Of a DNA stretch of 14,799 nucleotides, positions 5,754 through 11,669 are shown in pieces. The position numbers and the translations under genes are program-made. Below the pieces are notes generated by a model. That model did not search any database, was not told the origin of the DNA, and worked only from the letters and a program-made list of their open reading frames with translations. The number at the start of each line of letters is the position of its first letter. Within the stretch, counting starts at the first letter, position 1. This DNA comes from Gaiellasilicea sp039914895 (GTDB taxonomy: Bacteria > Actinomycetota > Thermoleophilia > Gaiellales > Gaiellaceae): contig JBDSOJ010000150.1 in assembly GCA_039914895.1 (NCBI GenBank), forward strand, positions 1 to 14,799. The letters are read 5' to 3'.

Positions 5754-5981
5754 CTAACCTGACGGGCCGTCGGAAGGAAGCGGTGCCGTGTCGGCGGCCC
5801 GCTGCGCGAGCTCCTCGATCTTCCCCTCCGCGGTCTCGAGCCGCATCAGGCAGAAGCGCAGCAGCTCCTCACCTCGCTCCCAGAGCGCGATCGCCTCGTC
5901 GAGCTCCGCCTCGCCGCGTTCGAGCCGCTCGACGATCTGCTCCAGCTCCTTCTGGGCGGTCTCGAAGGTCAGCTCACTCAC
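5754..5981 (-). CDS. xseB: Exodeoxyribonuclease VII small subunit
   Basis: The product (75 aa) has the XseB pattern: 'FETAQKELEQIVERLERGEA' (6-25) followed by 'LDEAIALWERGEELLRFC' (27-44) and a helical tail with 'LETAEGKIEEL'. XseB is a small helical-hairpin protein, and several copies bind the large subunit to form the nuclease that degrades single-stranded DNA into short oligonucleotides. The GTG start at 5981 overlaps the end of xseA by 8 bp, the usual coupled arrangement. A longer open frame extends upstream to 6263, but that extra stretch lies inside xseA and shows no homology. The length and motif are normal, so the call is secure. Confidence 0.93.
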   Translation of the reverse strand: MSELTFETAQKELEQIVERLERGEAELDEAIALWERGEELLRFCLMRLETAEGKIEELAQRAADTAPLPSDGPSG

Positions 5982-7194
5982 GGACGTCTTCCACCCTGGA
6001 GCCGAAGGCGCCTTCCGCGAGCTCGACGTCGACGTGGGTGCCCTGCTCGAGACCCGCCGCGGTGCGGAGGATTGTGCCGCCGGAGCGCACGATCGCGTAG
6101 CCGCGCCCGAGCGTCGCGCGCGGCGAGAGGGCGGTGAGCCGTCCCTCTGCTCGCTCGATCGAGCCGCGGCGGCGCTCGACGAGGAGCACCGGCCCGCGAC
6201 GGAGCCGCTCGCCGAGCGCCACGAGGCGCCGGTGGTCGCGGTCGAGCGTCCTCCTTGCTCCACGCTCGAGAGCCCCGCGCGTGCGGGCGAGCCGTTCGCG
6301 TTCGCGCTCCGTCGCGCGTCTGACGGAGCGCTCGAGCGAGCTGCGTGCCCGCGTCAGCTCGACCCGAAGCGCCTCGAGGTCGGGGACGACGAGCTTGCCG
6401 GCCGCGGTCGGAGTCGAGGCGCGGACATCGGCGACGAGGTCGCAGAGCGGCGTGTCCTGCTCATGGCCGACCGCGGACACGACCGGCACGGGGCAGGACG
6501 CAACGGCTCGCACGACGCGCTCGTCGCTGAAGGGGAGCAGGTCGTCGAAGCTGCCGCCGCCGCGCGTGAGGACGATCACGTCGATCCCGGGTTCGCGTGC
6601 GAGCGCCTCGAGCGCCTCGACGATGCCGGCGGCGGCGCGCGGCCCCTGTACGAGTGTCTCCGCGACGAGCACGCGCGCAGGCGGGAAGCGGGTCTGGATC
6701 GTCGTGATCACGTCGTGCCGCGCGGCGGCATCGCTGCCGGTGACGAGGCCGATCCGGCGTGGGAAGCGGGGGAGCTCGCGCTTGCGGGAGCGTTCGAAGA
6801 GCCCCTCGGCGGCGAGCGTCTGCTTCAGGCGCTCGATCGCGGCAAGGTGCTCGCCGAGCCCGAAGCGCTCGAGCGAGAGCGCGCGGAGGCGGAACTCGCC
6901 CTTCGCCGCGAAGAGCTCGGGACGTCCGAGCACGTGGATCCGCTCGCCCTCGGTGAGGTCGAGCCCGAGCGCGTCGAAGGTGCGCCGCGGGATCGAGGCG
7001 GGCAGGCAGGCGCCGTCGTCCGGATCCTTGAGCGTGAAGAAGACGCTGCCCCAGTTCGCGTTGCGGCGCAGCTCGGTCAGCTCGCCCTCGATCCAGAGCG
7101 TGGGCAGCCGCGCCACATAGTCCGCGACGCCGCGGTTGAAGCCGGCGACGGTGAAGACCCTCTTGTCGCCGTAGAGCAGCGGCTCGACCTTCAT
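5974..7194 (-). CDS. xseA: Exodeoxyribonuclease VII large subunit
   Basis: The product (406 aa) is the catalytic subunit of exonuclease VII, which cuts single-stranded DNA from either end in repair and recombination. The N-terminal OB-fold ('LPTLWIEGELTEL' at about 30-42, then 'GSVFFTLKD' at about 49-57) binds DNA. The nuclease region has 'RIGLVTGSDAAARHDV', 'LTRGGGSFDDLLPFSDERVV' and 'VSAVGHEQDTPLCDLVADVR', then a long coiled helix region rich in Arg and Glu, and finally 'LGRGYAIVR' near the C-terminus. The HEQD here stands where many homologues have HETD. GTG 7197 and ATG 7194 are both possible starts. ATG 7194 is chosen since a TACGCT hexamer lies 8 nt upstream, within the spacing range seen elsewhere in the window. 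It precedes xseB and follows a 70-aa gene by about 30 bp. Confidence 0.95.
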   Translation of the reverse strand: MKVEPLLYGDKRVFTVAGFNRGVADYVARLPTLWIEGELTELRRNANWGSVFFTLKDPDDGACLPASIPRRTFDALGLDLTEGERIHVLGRPELFAAKGEFRLRALSLERFGLGEHLAAIERLKQTLAAEGLFERSRKRELPRFPRRIGLVTGSDAAARHDVITTIQTRFPPARVLVAETLVQGPRAAAGIVEALEALAREPGIDVIVLTRGGGSFDDLLPFSDERVVRAVASCPVPVVSAVGHEQDTPLCDLVADVRASTPTAAGKLVVPDLEALRVELTRARSSLERSVRRATERERERLARTRGALERGARRTLDRDHRRLVALGERLRRGPVLLVERRRGSIERAEGRLTALSPRATLGRGYAIVRSGGTILRTAAGLEQGTHVDVELAEGAFGSRVEDVRE

Positions 7195-7202
7195 CACGTT
7201 CG

Positions 7203-7208
7203 AGCGTA
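7203..7208 (-). promoter_or_regulatory. -10 box (TACGCT) before xseA
   Basis: On the minus strand, TACGCT ends 8 nt before the ATG at 7194. It could be an internal promoter giving xseA a leaderless transcript, separate from read-through of the upstream small gene. Confidence 0.35.
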
Positions 7209-7225
7209 GATGATCGACGGCGCGA

Positions 7226-7438
7226 CTAGAGCAGGATCTCAGCGGCGGTGCGGGGATCGCAGCCCTTGCAGACGAGCTCGACCGCCTCGTGCAGATCGGC
7301 GTCCAGCGCCGCCGCGATCTTCTCGGCGAGCGGCAGCGGGTAGCCTGCCTCGATCAGGACGTGCAGGCGCCAGGACTCGACTTTGGCCCGCTCGCTCCCC
7401 CTGTCGATCAGCTCTGTGGTGTCGGCCATGCTGCGCAT
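7226..7438 (-). CDS. Small conserved-looking protein with a CxxC motif (70 aa)
   Basis: I do not recognise a named family. The protein is predicted mainly helical, with 'WRLHVLIEAGYPLPLAEKI' at 23-41, 'DLHEAVELVCKGC' at 48-60 and a short 'TAAEILL' C-terminus. Cys57 and Cys60 form a CxxC, and a lone pair could bind metal only with a partner. The pattern of a tryptophan-led helix followed by 'aGyPLPLAekIA' is of a kind I associate with small actinobacterial proteins, but this is recollection and not a search. ATG 7438 and ATG 7429 are both possible starts, and neither has a clear ribosome binding site. It sits between the coiled-coil gene (51 bp upstream) and xseA (about 30 bp downstream), all on the minus strand, so co-transcription with xseAB is likely. 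Confidence 0.65.
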   Translation of the reverse strand: MRSMADTTELIDRGSERAKVESWRLHVLIEAGYPLPLAEKIAAALDADLHEAVELVCKGCDPRTAAEILL

Positions 7439-7489
7439 GTTCGTGGTGCAAGAGACGTTCCCTGCGGCTCGTTGTTAGTTGAGAATCGG

Positions 7490-8632
7490 CTAGACACGGC
7501 GAAGTGAAGAGGCGTCGTCGACCCTGCGGTGGAGCTCGGCGAGCCGCTCCCCGATCGCCGATCGCTCCGCCTCCGCCTCGGCCGCGAAGGCGCCGAGCGT
7601 CCGCCGGAGATCGGCGTCGGCAGCGGCTACTCGCTCCTGGAACGAGGCCGTAAGCTCGTCGCGCTGCCGCTCGAACGCGGCCTGCGCCTGGCTCTGGCGC
7701 TGCTCGAGCCGCTGCTGGCCGGCGTCGCCCGTCTGGGCGAGGCGCTCCGCGAAGACGGCGTCGGCCTGCCGCGCGAAGGTCTCGACAGCGCGGTCGAGCT
7801 CGCGCGAGAGCCTTCCGGCCGCCTCCTCCCGTGCCGAGCGCATGGTCGTGTCGAACTGGACGCCCGCCGCCTCGGCGTGCCGCTCGGCCTCGCGCGCGAT
7901 CACGCGCTGCAGTTGCTCGAGCTGTCGGCGCTCGATGTCGGCGAACGAGCTCTCGATTCGCCGGGTCGCGTCCGTCTCGGCGCGTTCGACCTGCTCCGTC
8001 AGAGCCTGCTCACGGCGGCGCAGCCGCTCGGCGATCTCCTCGATCACCCGTCGCCGCTCGGCGGTGTGCGCCTCGAGCTCCTCCAGCGCCTCCGCGACGG
8101 CCTGCTGCGCCGCGCGCTCGAGCTCTTCGCGCAGCCGTAGCACTGACGCGCGCTGCTCGTCGGATGTGGTCACGAGCTCGGACGCCTCGGCTTCGATCCT
8201 GGACTCTGCCTCCGCGATCAACTGCTTCTGGCGCTGCTCGAGTCGCCGCAGCTCCGTCTCGAGGTTCTGCTGCGCCCGTTCGAGGTCGTCGCCCCACCCG
8301 CGAAGACGCTCGTCGACGCGGCGAGTCGTCGCCGCCAGCGCGTCCGCGAGCTCGACGCCGGCGGCACGCTCCCGCTCCGCCAGCTCCTGGCGGCGCTCGT
8401 CGGCGATCCGGCGCTCGTCCTCGGCGAGGATCGAGAGCGAGTCCGCGCGCAGACGCGCGAGCCGTGCCTTCAGCTCCTCCGCGCTCGCAGCGGTCTGTTC
8501 GGCGACGAGCGTCTGAAGTTGCCGCCGGGCCTCGGCGGTCGGGTCGCTCCGCCGTTTGCGCGCGATCAGGACGGCCGCGCCCGAGAGCGCCAGCGCCAGC
8601 GCCGCCAGCGTGAGTGCGACCTCCTCCAACAC
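7490..8632 (-). CDS. Membrane-anchored long coiled-coil protein
   Basis: The product (380 aa) begins with one hydrophobic helix (about residues 5-24, ending before 'RKRRSDP'), so it is anchored in the membrane with the rest probably in the cytoplasm. The remaining roughly 350 residues are almost unbroken coiled coil rich in Glu, Arg, Ala and Gln: 'QQNLETELRRLEQRQKQLIA', 'RLRREQALTEQVERAETD', 'QQRLEQRQSQAQAAFERQRD'. No catalytic domain follows. The layout resembles the N-terminal half of RmuC without its nuclease domain, or an extended ATP-synthase-b-like stalk. The GTG at 8632 is chosen because a TACGAT hexamer lies 6 nt upstream and the hydrophobic helix starts at once; TTG 8629 is an alternative. 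The small CxxC gene and xseAB follow on the same strand. A structural or recombination-related role is inference. Confidence 0.8.
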   Translation of the reverse strand: MLEEVALTLAALALALSGAAVLIARKRRSDPTAEARRQLQTLVAEQTAASAEELKARLARLRADSLSILAEDERRIADERRQELAERERAAGVELADALAATTRRVDERLRGWGDDLERAQQNLETELRRLEQRQKQLIAEAESRIEAEASELVTTSDEQRASVLRLREELERAAQQAVAEALEELEAHTAERRRVIEEIAERLRRREQALTEQVERAETDATRRIESSFADIERRQLEQLQRVIAREAERHAEAAGVQFDTTMRSAREEAAGRLSRELDRAVETFARQADAVFAERLAQTGDAGQQRLEQRQSQAQAAFERQRDELTASFQERVAAADADLRRTLGAFAAEAEAERSAIGERLAELHRRVDDASSLRRV

Positions 8633-8638
8633 CGTTCC

Positions 8639-8644
8639 ATCGTA
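8639..8644 (-). promoter_or_regulatory. -10 box (TACGAT) for the coiled-coil gene
   Basis: On the minus strand, TACGAT ends 6 nt before the GTG at 8632, implying a leaderless mRNA. It lies 12 bp from the oppositely facing TATGCT box of the gene at 8669. Confidence 0.55.
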
Positions 8645-8656
8645 TGTCGAAGCTCC

Positions 8657-8662
8657 TATGCT
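8657..8662 (+). promoter_or_regulatory. -10 box (TATGCT) for the 177-aa gene
   Basis: TATGCT ends 6 nt before the GTG at 8669. Its -35 region would fall at about 8634-8640, on top of the -10 box of the divergent coiled-coil gene, so the two promoters overlap physically. Confidence 0.55.
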
Positions 8663-8668
8663 GCCGCG

Positions 8669-9202
8669 GTGACTTTGGCCGACGACCTCGAGCTCGTCGC
8701 CGCGAGGGCAGGAGCCGACGCGGTGCTCGCCGCCGAGGCGCACACCGGGGAGCGGGTCTACCTCTGCGCGTTCGAGGAGGCCGACGGCGGCCTGACGTGG
8801 CTCGCTCTCGACCGGGACGGTGAGCCGGTCTCGGAGCGACAGCGCGTCCGCGACGCGGTCTCGATTCTCGCGCTCTGCGAGCTGGCCGAGGAGACCGCTG
8901 CCGGCGGCGATCTCGACGAGCTTCGCTCGCAGCTCGCTGCGCTGCGGCTGACCGAGAGTCCGCCCGGGATCGAGGAGGCGGAGGAGGCGGTGCTCGCGCT
9001 GCAGCACGTGCTCGGGGCGCCGCCGATGCTCGCAACCTCGACACGGCTCGACGAGATCGGCGCCGCCACCCGCAGGCTCGAGATCGCGCTCGGCGGGGTC
9101 AGCCAGGTGTCGCCGTTCGTCGCCGCGATGAAGAGCGCGAGCGAGGTTGTGGAGGCGCTCTTCGCGGACGTCGAATGCTCCTACCGCGGTACGCTCAGCT
9201 AA
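8669..9202 (+). CDS. Protein of unknown function (177 aa)
   Basis: I do not recognise this family. The N-terminal third ('LVAARAGADAVLAAEAHTGE', then 'VYLCAFEEADGGLTWLALDR') reads as a small alpha/beta unit, and the rest is helical and rich in Ala, Glu and Leu. There is no signal peptide, membrane segment or metal-binding cysteine pattern. The open frame continues upstream to 8519, but that part is antisense to the coiled-coil gene. The GTG at 8669 is preferred because a TATGCT box lies 6 nt upstream. The gene is divergent from the coiled-coil gene with only 36 bp between start codons, and it is followed after 9 bp by another unknown gene. This suggests a shared process but does not name it. 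Confidence 0.7.
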   Translation: MTLADDLELVAARAGADAVLAAEAHTGERVYLCAFEEADGGLTWLALDRDGEPVSERQRVRDAVSILALCELAEETAAGGDLDELRSQLAALRLTESPPGIEEAEEAVLALQHVLGAPPMLATSTRLDEIGAATRRLEIALGGVSQVSPFVAAMKSASEVVEALFADVECSYRGTLS

Positions 9203-9205
9203 CCT
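9200..9205 (+). promoter_or_regulatory. -10 box (TAACCT) built on a stop codon
   Basis: TAACCT includes the TAA stop codon of the 177-aa gene and ends 6 nt before the ATG at 9212. The downstream gene has no Shine-Dalgarno sequence, so it may have its own leaderless transcript as well as read-through. Confidence 0.4.
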
Positions 9206-9211
9206 CGAGCG

Positions 9212-9511
9212 ATGGAAAGTGGCGGCTTCGGTGGCTTCCCGTTCGGCGGTGATCCGGATGATCTCCTCCGCGGCATCCGCGAGTTCGCGGAGCAGCAGGC
9301 GGAGACGGTGCAGGAGGCGCAGCGGGAGCAGTTCGCGACCCTGACGCTGAACACCGCCGTCGAGCTGACAGCCGCCGCGCTGAAGCAGGTGCAGCCGAGC
9401 GGCTCGATCGACGAGCAGACGGTCGCTCTCCGCGATGCGATGCGCGTCCTCTTTCCCGAAGCGGTGGCGCTCGTGAGCGCGGCCCGCCAGGGCTTCATGC
9501 AAGAGCGCTGA
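9212..9511 (+). CDS. Small helical protein of unknown function (99 aa)
   Basis: The product starts with a Gly/Phe-rich segment (MESGGFGGFPFGGDPDD), then 'LLRGIREFAEQQAETVQEAQ' and two further amphipathic helices to the end. No family is recognised, and there is no signal peptide or membrane segment. The Gly/Phe-rich N-terminus is likely disordered. It begins 9 bp after the previous unknown gene and probably belongs to the same unit. The ATG at 9212 lacks a Shine-Dalgarno sequence but has a TAACCT hexamer 6 nt upstream. A two-helix hairpin like this could be a partner protein, but that is a guess. A hairpin follows 12 nt after the stop codon. Confidence 0.7.
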   Translation: MESGGFGGFPFGGDPDDLLRGIREFAEQQAETVQEAQREQFATLTLNTAVELTAAALKQVQPSGSIDEQTVALRDAMRVLFPEAVALVSAARQGFMQER

Positions 9512-9522
9512 CGCTCCTGGCC

Positions 9523-9560
9523 GGTCGGCTCCCGGCGGGCGAAGCCCGCCTCCGCCGACC
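9523..9560 (+). terminator. Two-part hairpin ending the unknown gene pair
   Basis: Two 7-bp helices, 9523-9529 with 9554-9560 and 9534-9540 with 9544-9550, stack around an asymmetric internal loop and close on a GAA triloop. The hairpin starts 11 nt after the stop codon at 9511. A short TT and no longer U-tract follows. The rest of the gap up to 9683 holds no gene that I can support, only the proline dehydrogenase promoter near its end. Confidence 0.5.
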
Positions 9561-9669
9561 TTGCACGGCTGACCGCGCGCGGCTCTCCGGGTCTGGCCAT
9601 CCGGCCTATCCCCTCCGGCCGCGCACGCCCAGCCGCGCGCCAGGAGCGCCAGCGACGCTCGCTCGAGGC

Positions 9670-9675
9670 TAAAGT
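9670..9675 (+). promoter_or_regulatory. -10 box (TAAAGT) for proline dehydrogenase
   Basis: TAAAGT ends 8 nt before the TTG start at 9684. It supports both a leaderless or nearly leaderless transcript and the use of TTG as start codon. Confidence 0.5.
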
Positions 9676-9683
9676 CTCGCGCC

Positions 9684-10580
9684 TTGTCCCTGCTCGACCG
9701 CGCCGTCGTCACGCTGCTTCCGGCCGTCCCGAAGCCGGTCGTGCGCTTGCTTTCGTCCCGCTACATCGCCGGCTCGGAGATCACGGACGCGCGGCGCGTC
9801 GTCGCGCGGCTGAACGCCGAGGGCAAGCTCGCGACGGTCGACGTACTCGGCGAGGAGATCACGAGCGCCGAGGAGGCGACGGCGATCACTCGCGCCTACC
9901 TCGACATGCTCGACGCGATCGACGAGGACGGGCTCGACGCGAACGTCAGCGTCAAGCTGACCGGCCTCGGCCTCCTGCTCGATCCCGGGCTGGCGCGCGA
10001 GAACCTCGAGGAGATCGCCGCCCGCGGAGCCTTCGTCCGGATCGACATGGAGGACTCGTCGACGACCGACGCGACTCTCGACCTCTATCGCGAGCTCGTC
10101 GCGGACGGGTACGAGAACCTCGGCGTCGTGCTCCAGGCCGCGCTGAAGCGTACGGTCGACGACGCGCGCGCGCTCGCCGGCGCGAACGTCCGGCTCTGCA
10201 AGGGGATCTACATCGAGCCGCCCGAGCTCGCGCACCGCGACTTCGAGGCGGTGCGCGACAGCTACGTGCGCACGCTCGACGTGCTGCTGGACGGCGGCGC
10301 GTACGTCGGGATCGCGACGCACGACGAGGTCCTCGTCGATCGCGGCATCGCGGCCGTGCGTGAGCGGGCGCTCGATCCGGCTCAGTACGAGCTGCAGATG
10401 CTGCTCGGCGTGCGGCCGGAGCTCGGCAACCGAGTCGTCGCGGGCGGCCACCGCCTTCGCATCTACGTCCCCTTCGGCCGGCAGTGGTACGAGTACTCGC
10501 TGCGGCGGCTGCAGGAGAACCCCAAGATCGCCGGCTACGTGGCCGGCGACTTGGGACGATCGTTGTTTCGCAGGCGCTAG
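9684..10580 (+). CDS. Proline dehydrogenase (monofunctional, FAD-dependent)
   Basis: The enzyme (298 aa) oxidises L-proline to pyrroline-5-carboxylate, passing electrons to FAD and then to the quinone pool. The barrel motifs are all present: 'NVSVKLTGLG' (87-96), 'FVRIDMEDSSTTDATL' (117-132), 'VVLQAALKRT' (148-157), 'VRLCKGIYIEP' (169-179), 'GIATHDE' (209-215), 'ELQMLLGV' (236-243) and the substrate-binding 'YSLRRLQENP' (271-280). The length fits the short monofunctional class found in actinobacteria and Thermus, without the aldehyde dehydrogenase half of PutA. No P5C dehydrogenase gene is in the window, so the second step must be encoded elsewhere. The start is a TTG, chosen for its -10 spacing and family alignment. 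The gene ends 3 bp from the convergent membrane-protein gene. Confidence 0.95.
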   Translation: MSLLDRAVVTLLPAVPKPVVRLLSSRYIAGSEITDARRVVARLNAEGKLATVDVLGEEITSAEEATAITRAYLDMLDAIDEDGLDANVSVKLTGLGLLLDPGLARENLEEIAARGAFVRIDMEDSSTTDATLDLYRELVADGYENLGVVLQAALKRTVDDARALAGANVRLCKGIYIEPPELAHRDFEAVRDSYVRTLDVLLDGGAYVGIATHDEVLVDRGIAAVRERALDPAQYELQMLLGVRPELGNRVVAGGHRLRIYVPFGRQWYEYSLRRLQENPKIAGYVAGDLGRSLFRRR

Positions 10581-10583
10581 TGC

Positions 10584-10901
10584 TTACGGAGGCGGCGGGC
10601 CGGGAGCAACGTCCTCCTCGACCACGGTGGTGCGAGGAGCGACCTCCTCCTCGACCACAGTCCTTCGGCGCGGCGCCGCAGCTCGTCTGGTGCGGACCGA
10701 GCCGCCCTCGACATAGGCGGTCCGGCGACTGAAGCCGCCCCAGCTCGACCAGAAGATCAGCGAGATGACGAGACCCAGGATGCCGACGACCATCAGGATC
10801 ACGCCGATGGCGTTCACGTCGAGACCCTCGGCCTCGGCGTTCACGCCCCACGTGAGGATCGCGCCGGCTGCGATCAACAGAATGCTGACTGAGATTCCCA
10901 T
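10584..10901 (-). CDS. DUF6458-type small membrane protein with a repeated C-terminal tail
   Basis: The protein (105 aa) has two hydrophobic helices, about residues 3-19 ('ISVSILLIAAGAILTWG') and 31-51 ('AIGVILMVVGILGLVISLIF'), joined by a short 'AEAEGLDVN' loop. This is the layout of actinobacterial DUF6458 proteins. The tail of about 50 residues is charged, and TVVEE(E/D)VAP occurs twice with an 11-residue period. Function is unknown for the family. Unlike most genes in this window, it has a clear Shine-Dalgarno sequence: GGAAGG on the minus strand (10911-10916), 9 nt before the ATG at 10901. The family call rests on motif memory, not a search. Confidence 0.8.
   Translation of the reverse strand: MGISVSILLIAAGAILTWGVNAEAEGLDVNAIGVILMVVGILGLVISLIFWSSWGGFSRRTAYVEGGSVRTRRAAAPRRRTVVEEEVAPRTTVVEEDVAPGPPPP
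10603..10661 (-). repeat. 33-bp-period tandem duplication in the membrane protein tail
   Basis: Segments 10603-10628 and 10636-10661 match at 23 of 26 positions with a 33-bp (11-codon) period. They encode the repeated TVVEE(E/D)VAP units, suggesting in-frame expansion of the cytoplasmic tail. Confidence 0.7.
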
Positions 10902-10931
10902 AGCCGGCTTCCTTCCCGAACCTGCCGCTTT

Positions 10932-11546
10932 CTAAGCGCCGGGCCGCTCCGCTGCCAGGACCACGTGTCCCGGAACGTGCGCGTCCTTGCCGGGCCACTC
11001 CTCGAGGCCCCGGAGGACGAGCCCCGCCGCCGTGACCGCGGTGACCAGCTCGCCGAGCCCGACAGACGCGAAATAGTCGCCGCGCCAGCGGCCGAACGCG
11101 TCGAGCGCCGTCGCGGCCGGATGCTCGTCGTGCAGCAGCAGCACGCCGCCCGGCCGCAGCGCCGCGGCGACACCGCCCGCGAACGGCTCGGCGGCTCGCA
11201 GCCGCCGCAGCGAGCCGTAGCCGAGGTAGACGAGATCCCAGCGCCCGAGCAGCAGCTCCGGCGGCAGCGCGTGGACATCGGCGTGCACCCAGGGCAGTTC
11301 GGGGGCGCGGCGCCGGGCAGACTCGATCGCGGCGGCGTCGTCGTCGACGCCGGTGACGAGCGCGCCGAGGCCGGCGAGGTCGACCGACTCGCGCCCGGTG
11401 CCGCTGAAGAGGTGGAGGACGCGATGGCCGCTCACGCCCTGCAACCGTTCGCGGATCCGCTCCGGCACTCCCGGTACCTGAAGCACGTTCTCGGAGGTGC
11501 GGTGCGCGTCGTCGAAGGCGCGGCGGTTGTGGTCGGTGGGCTCCAT
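10932..11546 (-). CDS. Class I SAM-dependent methyltransferase
   Basis: The product (204 aa) has the Rossmann-fold methyltransferase pattern: 'VLHLFSGTGRESVDLA' (about 43-58) is the glycine-rich SAM-binding loop. 'VTGVDDDAAAIESAR' (about 64-78) has the acidic residue that holds the ribose, and 'RWDLVYLGYGSLRRL' (about 101-115) is motif IV. 'AALRPGGVLLLHDEHP' (about 128-143) is the post-motif strand. The N-terminal 'NRRAFDDAHR' is typical of small actinobacterial methyltransferases of this type. The substrate cannot be told from sequence. No Shine-Dalgarno sequence or -10 box at the usual spacing is seen at the ATG (11546), but a strong hairpin lies 13-42 bp upstream. It is separated from the membrane-protein gene by about 30 bp on the same strand. 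Confidence 0.85.
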   Translation of the reverse strand: MEPTDHNRRAFDDAHRTSENVLQVPGVPERIRERLQGVSGHRVLHLFSGTGRESVDLAGLGALVTGVDDDAAAIESARRRAPELPWVHADVHALPPELLLGRWDLVYLGYGSLRRLRAAEPFAGGVAAALRPGGVLLLHDEHPAATALDAFGRWRGDYFASVGLGELVTAVTAAGLVLRGLEEWPGKDAHVPGHVVLAAERPGA

Positions 11547-11558
11547 TAGCTGGCGCAG

Positions 11559-11588
11559 GATGAGCTTCCGCGGAAGCGGACGCTCATC
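11559..11588. other. 30-nt hairpin with tetraloop upstream of the methyltransferase gene
   Basis: Arms 11559-11571 and 11576-11588 pair over 13 positions with one T:C mismatch (11566/11581). They close on GGAA (a GNRA-type loop) on the plus strand and TTCC on the minus strand. It lies between fabL and the methyltransferase start. It may be a second part of the fabL terminator or a 5' leader structure of the methyltransferase mRNA. Confidence 0.5.
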
Positions 11589-11606
11589 GCGCGAAGATCC
11601 CTAAAG

Positions 11607-11622
11607 GGGCCGCCCGCGGCCC
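11607..11622 (-). terminator. GC-rich hairpin downstream of fabL
   Basis: A perfect 6-bp stem (11607-11612 with 11617-11622) with a 4-nt loop lies about 50 nt after the fabL stop codon. On the minus strand it is followed by CTTTA, a weak U-tract. It is a plausible terminator for the 92-aa gene-fabL transcript. The other bases between 11547 and 11669 show no gene. Confidence 0.45.
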
Positions 11623-11669
11623 AAAATCCCATTCCATCAGGCTACTGCGCTCCGAAGGAGAGTGCACCG

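Noticed and set aside
5788..7209. 473-codon plus-strand frame
   Set aside because: It is antisense to xseB and xseA, which are certain. The translation is Arg/Ala/Glu-rich without any motif.
8669..9712. Extension of the coiled-coil gene upstream to 9712 on the minus strand
   Set aside because: The extra N-terminal 360 residues are antisense to the 177-aa and 99-aa genes. The hydrophobic anchor and -10 box place the start at 8632.
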